NCBI GenBank assembly: GCA_017649565.1
Contig: JAGCGO010000101.1
Span: forward strand, 1 to 50,033
Origin: Fibrobacter sp.
Lineage (GTDB): Bacteria; Fibrobacterota; Fibrobacteria; Fibrobacterales; Fibrobacteraceae
Length of the DNA stretch: 50,033 bases
Direction of reading: 5' to 3'
The notes under the pieces were generated by a model that worked only from the letters and a program-made list of their open reading frames with translations, did no database searches and had not been told where the DNA came from. How positions within the stretch are numbered: position 1 is the stretch's first letter; each line of letters begins with the position of its first letter. Position numbers and translations under genes: made by a program. Of this stretch, positions 9,170 to 15,816 are shown piece by piece.

Positions 9170-9844
9170 CTAGTAGAACATGCCGTAGAACTCGTCCACG
9201 GCAAAATAGACATCACGTTTTTCGCCCGTAGAATCCTTAGCGACAAACACGTCGTAATGGCGGTTGCCCTTCTGTTCGAGTCTCTGGGATTCCTGAATCA
9301 AACCAAGTTCCTCCAGGGTCGCATATTCCTCCGCAACACCGATTACATACATGGCCGTCTCGGTAGACTTGCCGTCCCCGCTATTGACGATGGACTTTAC
9401 CAGCGCTTCACGGACAGCGGCATGGAATTCACGCACTTTCGGATGAATGGATAAGTTTTTCGATAGGGCGGAATGTGCAGCAACGCTCGTATAGTCGCGC
9501 TCCAAAATATCGTACGCCAATTTTGCGACATCCGCCTCATAGCTGCCGTTTGCAGCCTTTGTCAGTTCAAGCGTTGTCTTGATAGGGACGCCGAGGTTCG
9601 ACGGGTTGGCAAGGCGGCACTTGAAAAAAGCCGTACGGAACTGTCGCCAGTTCGTGAACGGAATTGCGGACAGGGAATCGCGCTCGATAGCCTCGAGCTG
9701 TTTCTTGTAATACGTGCCCTCTTCCGGGACAACAAGCTTGCCCCTGAGCAGGGCAGTATTGCCTCGATTCACGCTGCATCCTACAAGCAGGAGCAACACG
9801 ACGAGCACTGCAATGCCGTGCCATTTCCTAATCATACAATCCAT
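9170..9844 (-). CDS. Hypothetical lipoprotein
   Basis: 224 residues from the first ATG (221 from the ATG at 9835, which has GGATGG five bases upstream). The N-terminus is a lipoprotein signal with lipobox LLVGC (Cys 23). The mature part is mixed alpha/beta and I recognise no domain. Motifs seen are TNWRQFRTAFFKCRLANPSN and a C-terminal YAVDEFYGMFY-like end. It is cotranscribed at most with the collagen-like lipoprotein gene 33 bases upstream. Confidence 0.7.
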   Translation of the reverse strand: MDCMIRKWHGIAVLVVLLLLVGCSVNRGNTALLRGKLVVPEEGTYYKKQLEAIERDSLSAIPFTNWRQFRTAFFKCRLANPSNLGVPIKTTLELTKAANGSYEADVAKLAYDILERDYTSVAAHSALSKNLSIHPKVREFHAAVREALVKSIVNSGDGKSTETAMYVIGVAEEYATLEELGLIQESQRLEQKGNRHYDVFVAKDSTGEKRDVYFAVDEFYGMFY

Positions 9845-9877
9845 CCTATCCGCCCCGATTAATGGATGCGGGAAAAA

Positions 9878-10492
9878 TTATTTCTTCTTGCTAGAAGAAC
9901 TCTTGCTCGATTTCGACGACGAACTCTTCGCTTCGGGATCCGACGGAATCGGGATAAAGCCCCAAAGGGTATCTATGACATAGCCGTCACACTCCATCTC
10001 GATCCCGTAATCGGTGCTGTCCTTGTTCACAACGACCTTCGTATTGCAACCGAGATCCAAATTGGGGGTATCGGCGCTCCAGAGCGTATCCACGACCTTC
10101 TCGTCGCAGCGAACCTCGATTCCCTTACGGCTCTTGGACTTGTTCGATACTGTCTGTGCCGTGCAACTGGTGCCGTCATCACCGCGGTCGCCCTTCGCGC
10201 CCTTTTCGCCATCAATCCCGTCCTGGCCGTTGACGCCATCCTTGCCGTCATGGCTTTTCATGTTGACCCATTTCTTGCCATTGCAATAGAAGACCGCACT
10301 GGAATCGGTCACATACAAGATATCACCAAGAGCATTCTTGTCGCAACTGGGCATTTTCTGCTTAGCTTCAACAACCTTGAGTCCCGTTGTGTAATTTTCG
10401 GTAACCTCCGTTACCTCGTCACCACACGAGACAAGTGCAAAAGCTGCCGTAACCAGGAGCCCCGTTGCTAAAAAAAACTTCTTCCTTCCCAT
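9878..10492 (-). CDS. Lipoprotein with short collagen-like segment and duplicated C-terminal unit
   Basis: 204 residues from the ATG at 10492-10490, which has an excellent AGGAGG five bases upstream; a longer open frame upstream begins with TTG and runs through a terminator-like hairpin. Lipobox ALVSC (Cys 23). Residues 83-107 are eight Gly-X-Y triplets rich in Asp and Lys (GKDGVNGQDGIDGEKG...). After it, two related ~45-residue units share the pattern C-x-V-x-N-K...GIE-x-x-CD-x-x-V-x-DTLW. The protein ends in a Ser/Lys tail. The FYCNGKKWVNM segment before the collagen run is a common companion of such repeats in this phylum. Probably a surface lipoprotein with a trimerising stalk; role unknown. 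Confidence 0.8.
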   Translation of the reverse strand: MGRKKFFLATGLLVTAAFALVSCGDEVTEVTENYTTGLKVVEAKQKMPSCDKNALGDILYVTDSSAVFYCNGKKWVNMKSHDGKDGVNGQDGIDGEKGAKGDRGDDGTSCTAQTVSNKSKSRKGIEVRCDEKVVDTLWSADTPNLDLGCNTKVVVNKDSTDYGIEMECDGYVIDTLWGFIPIPSDPEAKSSSSKSSKSSSSKKK

Positions 10493-10539
10493 GACTCCTC
10501 CTAAAATGTCGCCAATAAGGAAATACTTGAAAAATTTAC

Positions 10540-10567
10540 AAAAAAAAGCCCCTCCCAAACGAGGAGG
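10540..10567 (-). terminator. Orphan minus-strand terminator or attenuator
   Basis: Minus strand: a 5-bp GC-rich stem (CCTCC with GGAGG, 10567-10551) is followed by GC and eight T (to 10540). No gene ends on this strand nearby. It lies about 50 bases before the start of the collagen-like lipoprotein gene, so it could attenuate that gene or end a small RNA. Confidence 0.55.
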
Positions 10568-10953
10568 AATTTTGAAAAAACTCGGCTTTCAGGCGCAAAA
10601 CAATAGCATTTTCATAATAATCCGCCCGTGCGCCCAGGCCTCAGAAGCAGGAATCATAGGAAACCGGTTCGAATAGCCTGCCTTGCTCTTATCCGTATTC
10701 CCCTAAAACGCACCCACAATTCCGATGGCGCAATCGGGACATTACCGTTTCAACAACGTAAAAAGATGAACTCCCTACCGCATTTTTTGCGTTAACTGGA
10801 AACTCATTTTCAAACCATTCACGCACCCGTCATTGCACGGAAGTTGTTTTAATTTGTACAAAAAACTTACAACAAAAAATTTATATATTTGCGCGCTTCA
10901 TCTTGTTATATTTGCATTCTTCAACTTGTCCCTTCAACATTTGAGAGCGGAAC
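10568..10953. other. Intergenic region upstream of the polyserine lipoprotein gene
   Basis: No gene seen. Two TATATTTG elements (10884-10891 and 10907-10914) match the TAnnTTTG promoter element known from Bacteroidetes and are candidate -7/-10 sites for the plus-strand gene starting at 10954. A GGTTCGAAT string near 10664 lacks the rest of a tRNA. Confidence 0.45.
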
Positions 10954-12444
10954 ATGAGTCTCCACACATCCAGAGCCAGTCAATACCTTACATGCCTATC
11001 TTTGAGCGCAATCCTTTTCACTGCATGCGGCGAGGACGACGAAAGCGAATTCGCCCCTCACGTGTACGATTACTCCTTCACGACCATCTCGGAATTTGAG
11101 GACGTTCATTGCAATAGAAAACGCGAAGGGCGCGAAGCCTTTATTGAAGACGACAAGGTCAGCTACGTTTGCGTCTACGACGAGAGCGACACCGTGTATA
11201 TCTGGGCGAGCGAAAATGACACGCTCACGGCCGACGGCGAAAATTTCATACGAGGTAAAAGTTCCAGCAGTTCCGACGAAGAGGACAAGTCAAGCTGTTC
11301 CAGCGAAGAGGACAAGTCCAGCAGTTCGCGGTCTTCCAAATCCAAGTCGTCGAGCAGCCATTCCTCGGACAAAAGTTCCTCAAGCAAACAATCGTCAAGC
11401 AGCAAAGCCTCAAGCAAATCCTCTTCCAGCAGCGTTGCTTCTAGCAAAAGCTCTTCAAGCGTAGGTTCCTCGAGCAGTACCCCCGCGAGCAGCAGCGCCA
11501 CATCTTCGAGCGTGGAGTCTTCGAGCGCGGTGTCTTCGAGCAGCGAGGCATCGAGCGAAAACGCCAAGAGCAGTTCTTCTATCAAGAGCTCTTCGAGTGT
11601 AAGCACTTCGAGCAGCGTATCTTCTAGCAGCATATCCTCAAACAGCGAATCTTCTAGCTCGTCAAGCTTAAGTTCTTCGAGTATCATCCCCGCAAGCAGT
11701 AGCGCAATAAGCAGTTCTTCAATCGAAAGTTCGTCAAGCGTAAGTTCTTCAAGTGAAGTTGTCTCGAACATCGTTACGCCGCGCATCCTTCCCCCGAAAA
11801 ATTACGAAGATATGGAGCCCATCTTAAAGACTGCTGGCGAGCAGTTCAATCCGGATTTCGAATATGGCTACATGTACGACAATCGTGACGAAACGATATA
11901 CAGGACCACAACGATCCATGGCGTAACCTGGATGGCCGAAAACCTGAAATACAGAGGCAACACAGTAGGAGAATCCTTCTGTTTCAACGAGGAGAACCGT
12001 TTCTGCAAACTTTACGGGCGCTTATACAGCCGCGATGCGGCGATGAATGACTCCAGGTGCGCCTTCCACGGTCCATGTAATTTGGGCGAAGATCCCATAC
12101 AGGGGATCTGCCCGCAGGGGTGGCATATCCCGACAGTGGCCGAAGTGAACGACCTTGTAGCGCTTGTTGACGGGAACGCGATGCCGCTGATGTCGCCTCA
12201 GGGTTGGAAATCATACTTTGTTGGCGGCACAGATGAATACGGTTTCTCCTTTGTGGGGAGCGGTTTCTTTGGCGAGACTAAATGGACATTCCAGGACCAT
12301 GGTCTCAACACAACCCTATGGGTCTACAACAATGCTTCCAGACAAAATTACCTTTTGTTACAGGGGCCGCAGAAGAAAATCTTTCTCCATAATTATGACT
12401 ACGATGAAGTTTGGGTCCCCGTACGCTGCGTAAAAAACTATTAA
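10954..12444 (+). CDS. Lipoprotein with polyserine linker and Fibrobacter major paralogous domain
   Basis: 496 residues. Lipobox LFTAC (Cys 25). A globular part to about 95 is followed by a ~175-residue linker made almost only of Ser with Ala, Lys, Glu and Val. A Fibrobacter succinogenes major paralogous domain (TIGR02145-like) occupies about 300-496, with VTWMAENLKYRG, KLYGRLYS, ICPQGWHIPT, a central YGFSFVGSG and a final VPVRCVKNY. The function of this domain is unknown; the paralogues are abundant exported proteins in the genus. The linker suggests a domain held away from the membrane. A GAGAGCGGAAC site precedes the ATG and a strong terminator follows at 12453. Confidence 0.9.
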   Translation: MSLHTSRASQYLTCLSLSAILFTACGEDDESEFAPHVYDYSFTTISEFEDVHCNRKREGREAFIEDDKVSYVCVYDESDTVYIWASENDTLTADGENFIRGKSSSSSDEEDKSSCSSEEDKSSSSRSSKSKSSSSHSSDKSSSSKQSSSSKASSKSSSSSVASSKSSSSVGSSSSTPASSSATSSSVESSSAVSSSSEASSENAKSSSSIKSSSSVSTSSSVSSSSISSNSESSSSSSLSSSSIIPASSSAISSSSIESSSSVSSSSEVVSNIVTPRILPPKNYEDMEPILKTAGEQFNPDFEYGYMYDNRDETIYRTTTIHGVTWMAENLKYRGNTVGESFCFNEENRFCKLYGRLYSRDAAMNDSRCAFHGPCNLGEDPIQGICPQGWHIPTVAEVNDLVALVDGNAMPLMSPQGWKSYFVGGTDEYGFSFVGSGFFGETKWTFQDHGLNTTLWVYNNASRQNYLLLQGPQKKIFLHNYDYDEVWVPVRCVKNY

Positions 12445-12452
12445 AAGAATCC

Positions 12453-12480
12453 AGTCCGGCATACACGCCGGACTTTTTTA
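12453..12480 (+). terminator. Rho-independent terminator shared by convergent genes
   Basis: AGTCCGGC (12453-12460) pairs with GCCGGACT (12467-12474) around a 6-base loop, followed by TTTTT. An A-rich stretch on the left makes it usable by the minus-strand TPR gene that ends at 12478 as well. Confidence 0.9.
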
Positions 12481-13602
12481 ATTTTTCTCGAATTCCATTA
12501 TGTCCGCCTGAACGGTGACATCGTCGGGGAAGTATTTCTGCGCGATGCGCAGCAGGCGGAGGGCTTCGTCGTCACGCTTTTCGGCATGGGCGTCGTAGGC
12601 CATGTTCTTGAAGCCAAAAACAGATTCTGCATTGCCCTGCTTGGCAGCCAGTTCGTAGGCGGCCTCGGCGCGGTCGTAGAACTTCGCATCGTAGGCAAGG
12701 TTTCCGAGGAAAATCGCGGCATCGGTAAAGTCGGGCTTGATTTGCGTGATGTTGTTGAGCACGTCCATCGCAACAAAGGGCTTGTTGTCCTCGGCAAGCA
12801 CGTCGGCCAGTTTATACATGGTGGCGGTATCGTCGGGACGGACGCCCAGGGCCTCGCGGTATGCGCCGGCACTTTCTTCGTACTGCTTGTTCAGTCGGTA
12901 GACATCGCCCAGATACACGAGGAAGTCGACCTCGTCGGGATGGGCCGCATAGCCCTCGCGGATGACGGCCACGGCACGGTCGAAATCGTTCAGCGCGATG
13001 TTCGCCTCGGAAAGCTGGTAGACGATGCTGATATCGTCCTTGTCGAACTGGTAGGCTTTTTCGATGGCACGGAGTGCGCCGACCGCGTCGCCGGTTTTAC
13101 TGTAGGCTTCGCCTAAGTAAAGCCAGCCGGAAACGTTTTCCGGCTCCAGTTTCAACGCGCGGTGGTACGCCGCCACGCATTCGGGATACTGGCGCAAACG
13201 GAAATAGACGCTCGCCATGTTGAAGAGCGCGGGCGAGAACTTGCCTGACGAATATTCGACCGCCTTGCGGTAGGTGGCGGCGGCCTCAGGATACATGCCG
13301 CTCTGGTAATAGCTGTTCGCGATGTTGAAACTGGTGGCGATGGGGTCGGCCCCACGAGATTCCGCCTTGCGGTAAAGCGTGATGGCCTGCTTGAATTTGC
13401 CTTCGCGGTAGAGGGCGTTCGCACGTTCCATCAGGTCGTACGAGGACTGGGCGGCGAAGGAGAATGTCACGAGGAGGAGAAGGACAGACGAGAGACGAGA
13501 GACGAGAGACGAGAGGAAAGAAAACAGAGGGAAAGTTTGCTTTTCCTCTATGGAGTCAAAAGAACTATCAACTTCCAACATATTCGCCTTATTTCTTTTC
13601 AT
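12478..13602 (-). CDS. Exported TPR protein of the TonB (TtpC-type) operon
   Basis: 374 residues. A long N-terminus (about 50 residues, ending in the hydrophobic VLLLLVTFSFAA) leads into about eight tetratricopeptide repeats, for example ANALYREGKFKQAITLYRKA, NIANSYYQSGMYPEAAATYRKA and YLGEAYSKTGDAVGALRAIEKAY. In vibrios a TPR protein is the last gene of the TtpC-type TonB cluster and lies in the periplasm or outer membrane; the same gene order here supports that role. Part of the signal sequence (SLVSRLSSV) is encoded by an inverted heptamer repeat (13487-13514). The true start could be at ATG 13602 or nearer the hydrophobic stretch. Confidence 0.85.
   Translation of the reverse strand: MKRNKANMLEVDSSFDSIEEKQTFPLFSFLSSLVSRLSSVLLLLVTFSFAAQSSYDLMERANALYREGKFKQAITLYRKAESRGADPIATSFNIANSYYQSGMYPEAAATYRKAVEYSSGKFSPALFNMASVYFRLRQYPECVAAYHRALKLEPENVSGWLYLGEAYSKTGDAVGALRAIEKAYQFDKDDISIVYQLSEANIALNDFDRAVAVIREGYAAHPDEVDFLVYLGDVYRLNKQYEESAGAYREALGVRPDDTATMYKLADVLAEDNKPFVAMDVLNNITQIKPDFTDAAIFLGNLAYDAKFYDRAEAAYELAAKQGNAESVFGFKNMAYDAHAEKRDDEALRLLRIAQKYFPDDVTVQADIMEFEKN
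13487..13514. repeat. Four perfect GACGAGA heptamers inside the TPR gene signal region
   Basis: Four tandem GACGAGA units on the plus strand, opposite in direction to the heptamers at 13608-13660 and to those in the ttpC-like gene. A change by one unit would shift the reading frame between the start codon and the TPR domain. Confidence 0.85.
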
Positions 13603-13607
13603 ACCTG

Positions 13608-13660
13608 TTATCTCTCGTCTTTCGTCTGTAGCCCCGCAGGGGCGTTCTCTCGTCTAATCT
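13608..13660 (-). repeat. Heptamer repeat at the tonB/TPR junction
   Basis: Minus strand: GAGATTAGACGAGAG, then a GCCCC-TGC-GGGGC hairpin, then GACGAAAGACGAGAG, ending shortly before the TPR start. The TAG in the first part is the tonB stop codon. Confidence 0.75.
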
Positions 13661-14301
13661 CTAAACTTCACTTCGAACGGTTGTTCCATTCCGCAGAAGG
13701 GCACGGCCTTGCCGCCCTTTTCCGCCGGGCTGAACGTCATGCGGCCAAGAGCCTCCCGGCCGGCCTGGGCAAGTCCCGAACCCGCCGGGGATTCCTCGAT
13801 GACCTTGATGTCGTATGCCTTGCCGCTCACATCCACGCAGAAACTCAGCCGCAGCATCGCATCGACTTCGCGATCGCGAATCTGCGGCGGCACCTGGAAA
13901 TTCGGCATCGCGCGGCTTTCGGGTTTCTTGTCCACGTCGCCCTTCTCGGTCGACAGCGCGCCCCCGCGGAAATCGGCAACCAGTTCGTCACTGATGGCGG
14001 CACCGGCCGTACCCGAGACAGCCCCCAGATTCATCGCGAGGCGTGGGCCCGCCTTGGGCGAGCGGGAATTGGAACGCTGGCGGTTCGGCTTGCGTGCAGG
14101 TTTCTTCTTCTCTATCTTCTTCTCGACTTCCTCGACCTTCTTCACGGCGACTTCGGTCTTCACATACTTCTTTTCGTGGAAGACCTTGCCCGTCAAGAAC
14201 AGGTTCGCCATCGTCACGGAGAACACGAGCAAAGCGCTCGCGAGAATCGCCGCAAGCAAGATGCTGAAACGCTTTACCAGTTTTTTAATCCATCTAAGCA
14301 T
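13654..14301 (-). CDS. tonB: TonB-family energy transducer
   Basis: 215 residues from the ATG at 14301-14299; the open frame upstream overlaps exbD and is ignored. There is an N-terminal membrane helix (about 13-35, ILLAAILASALLVFSVTMANLF), a Lys/Glu then Arg/Pro-rich periplasmic spacer (KKVEEVEKKIEKKKPARKP) and a C-terminal TonB domain (about 130-215) with LRLSFCVDVSGKAYDIKVIEESPAG and FEVKFRD. TonB passes energy from ExbB/ExbD to outer-membrane receptors. The spacer is shorter than in enteric TonB. The last two residues and the stop are encoded by heptamer-repeat DNA. Two Cys residues in the C-terminal domain are notable. Confidence 0.88.
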   Translation of the reverse strand: MLRWIKKLVKRFSILLAAILASALLVFSVTMANLFLTGKVFHEKKYVKTEVAVKKVEEVEKKIEKKKPARKPNRQRSNSRSPKAGPRLAMNLGAVSGTAGAAISDELVADFRGGALSTEKGDVDKKPESRAMPNFQVPPQIRDREVDAMLRLSFCVDVSGKAYDIKVIEESPAGSGLAQAGREALGRMTFSPAEKGGKAVPFCGMEQPFEVKFRD

Positions 14302-14345
14302 TACACAAAATCCATCAGGTTCGAGGGAGAAGCCCGTTCTTTCGT

Positions 14346-14750
14346 CTACTCTGCCTGCGCCGCAATCGACACTTTCTTCACTCCGGCCAGGTTGCACATG
14401 TCAATCACCTGCACGAGCACTCCCGTTTCGGATCCCTTGTCGGCAATCACTACAGCCTCGCGGTCCGGGGCCTTCGCCAGCGACTGTTTCAAGATATCCT
14501 GCAAGCTCGCAAGGTCCACCTGACGTTCGTTCATGTGGATGGTTCCCTCACGCGTGATGGCGATGAGCAGGTTCTCCTTCTCGAGTTGGCTTGCGGACTG
14601 CGCCTGCGGTTTGGTCACGTCGACACCCGTCTCGCGGGTAAACGAGGACGTCACCACGAAAAAGATGAGCAGGATGAACACGATGTCCATCAGCGGGCCC
14701 ATCTCGATGCCCATATCCTTCTGTTTTTTTCTCGGCAAGTTGAATTCCAT
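14346..14750 (-). CDS. exbD: ExbD/TolR-family biopolymer transport protein
   Basis: 134 residues from ATG 14750-14748, four bases after the exbB stop. A basic N-terminus (MEFNLPRKKQK) is followed by GPLMDIVFILLIFFVVTSSF, the single membrane helix with the conserved Asp of ExbD that carries protons, then a periplasmic domain (ITREGTIHMNERQVD... VVIADKGSETGVLVQVIDMCNLAGVKKVSIAA). It works with ExbB and TonB in the inner membrane. The upstream Met at 14786 would overlap exbB and lacks a family N-terminus. The stop TAG is followed by ACGAAAG, a heptamer-repeat remnant. Confidence 0.93.
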   Translation of the reverse strand: MEFNLPRKKQKDMGIEMGPLMDIVFILLIFFVVTSSFTRETGVDVTKPQAQSASQLEKENLLIAITREGTIHMNERQVDLASLQDILKQSLAKAPDREAVVIADKGSETGVLVQVIDMCNLAGVKKVSIAAQAE

Positions 14751-14754
14751 ATCC

Positions 14755-15435
14755 CTATGCCTTCCTCTCGACAAAATAATTTTCAATCACGGTTGCGCCC
14801 AGTTCCATTTTCTGGCGCAGAATTTCTACTCGCTCGTCCAGACGCTGTTTCAGGAGCGTAAGCGGGAAAGCCACCAAAAGCCCGCTCTGCGTCGATATCA
14901 ACGCTTCGGAAATGCCGTCGGCCATAAGCACCGGGTTCTGGTTGCCGTACAGGGTAATCACCTCGAAGGTGGAGACCATGCCTGTCACCGTGCCGAGCAA
15001 ACCGAGCAGCGGCGCGGCAGAGGCCATCACGGAAATCACGTGGTTTCCCTGTTCCATGTAGCGCACCGTCTTGGCGAGGCGCACCTGCATATAGTCACGG
15101 AAGCCTTCCGGATTTTCCCTCGCGACATCGATCGCGTAACAAAGTTCATGCGACAGGAGCCCGCCACGCTTGCGCAAGCGACGCAGGGCCTTCTCGACAC
15201 TCGGCGGCTCGCCATTCTTCTCGTACTCCTCGATTCCGCCGTTCAGGTCGAGGCGCATGCGCTTGATGACCTTGTGGATGTCCTTGCGGAAAAAGTCGCT
15301 ACCGATGCGGAACCAGCTCGAGAACAGGAAATAGAACCCGATGACACCCGCCAGGAGGATGGGGAGCATCACCACGCCACCCGCCTCGTACGTGTTCCTC
15401 AAAGATTCGATGAATATGTAGAAGGAGTTGTTCAA
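14755..15435 (-). CDS. exbB: ExbB/TolQ/MotA-family proton channel
   Basis: 226 residues. The start is TTG at 15435-15433, overlapping the TGA stop of the GIY-YIG gene. Three membrane segments are seen: LPILLAGVIGFYFLFSSW near the N-terminus, and two around MASAAPLLGLLGTVTGMVSTF and EALISTQSGLLVAFPLTLL, the latter two being the MotA/TolQ/ExbB signature. It forms the proton channel that powers TonB. No ATG start exists upstream within the frame, so expression seems to depend on the preceding gene. In other TtpC-type clusters exbB directly follows ttpC; here 48 bases of repeat DNA and a nuclease gene intervene. Confidence 0.93.
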   Translation of the reverse strand: MNNSFYIFIESLRNTYEAGGVVMLPILLAGVIGFYFLFSSWFRIGSDFFRKDIHKVIKRMRLDLNGGIEEYEKNGEPPSVEKALRRLRKRGGLLSHELCYAIDVARENPEGFRDYMQVRLAKTVRYMEQGNHVISVMASAAPLLGLLGTVTGMVSTFEVITLYGNQNPVLMADGISEALISTQSGLLVAFPLTLLKQRLDERVEILRQKMELGATVIENYFVERKA

Positions 15436-15767
15436 TTTCTTTCTTCCACGACAGGGTGTTTAGAGGCGGTACTTTTGGAAAGGTCAGTGCCTGTGCTGAG
15501 TTTAATCGAAGTAAGCTTGCCGAACTGACCCTGGATCAAAGCATCTTTCTTTAAATGAGACCAACCTTGAACCTGCTTTTCTCTTGCAAAGGCGTCATCT
15601 ACTCTTTGGAATTCCTCAAAGTAAACTAATTCCACAGGAAGTTTCTTTCGAGTATAATTTGCTCCCATGCCCATGTTATGTTCCATAACACGCTTTTCCA
15701 AGTCTCTTGTACTACCTGTGTAGTAAGAGCCGTCAGAACACTTTAATATGTACATGTAGCTACTCAT
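15432..15767 (-). CDS. GIY-YIG domain nuclease inserted in the TonB operon
   Basis: 111 residues, single-domain GIY-YIG protein. The motif appears as MYILKCSDGSYYTGST (the GIY and YIG positions are YIL and YTG), followed by RDLEKRVMEHN (conserved Arg) and FEEFQRVDDAFAREKQVQGW (conserved Glu). Proteins of this small family are predicted single-strand or nicking endonucleases; most have no known role. It has no signal peptide. It lies between the ttpC-like gene and exbB and is bordered by a palindromic repeat (15790-15816). The C-terminal ~25 residues after the domain are low in conservation and may be read-in sequence. Its presence in this place is best explained by insertion. Confidence 0.88.
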   Translation of the reverse strand: MSSYMYILKCSDGSYYTGSTRDLEKRVMEHNMGMGANYTRKKLPVELVYFEEFQRVDDAFAREKQVQGWSHLKKDALIQGQFGKLTSIKLSTGTDLSKSTASKHPVVEERN

Positions 15768-15789
15768 TTATTGTATTCCTTTCATGCTC

Positions 15790-15816
15790 AGTTCCCTTCG
15801 GCAGGCTCAGGGAACT
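15790..15816. repeat. Palindromic repeat, copy A (core TCGGCAGGCTC)
   Basis: AGTTCCCT (790-797) and AGGGAACT (809-816) are perfect complements around the 11-base core TCGGCAGGCTC. The right arm touches the stop codon of the ttpC-like gene. Related copies with different arms lie at 22077, 34412, 41541 and 48851. Confidence 0.85.

Noticed and set aside
10640..10690. GGTTCGAAT string as a tRNA T-arm
   Set aside because: No acceptor, D or anticodon stems fit around it.
11260..11760. Repetitive TCGAGCAGC-type DNA as CRISPR or satellite
   Set aside because: It is the polyserine linker of a lipoprotein; the frame is kept and units are not regularly spaced.
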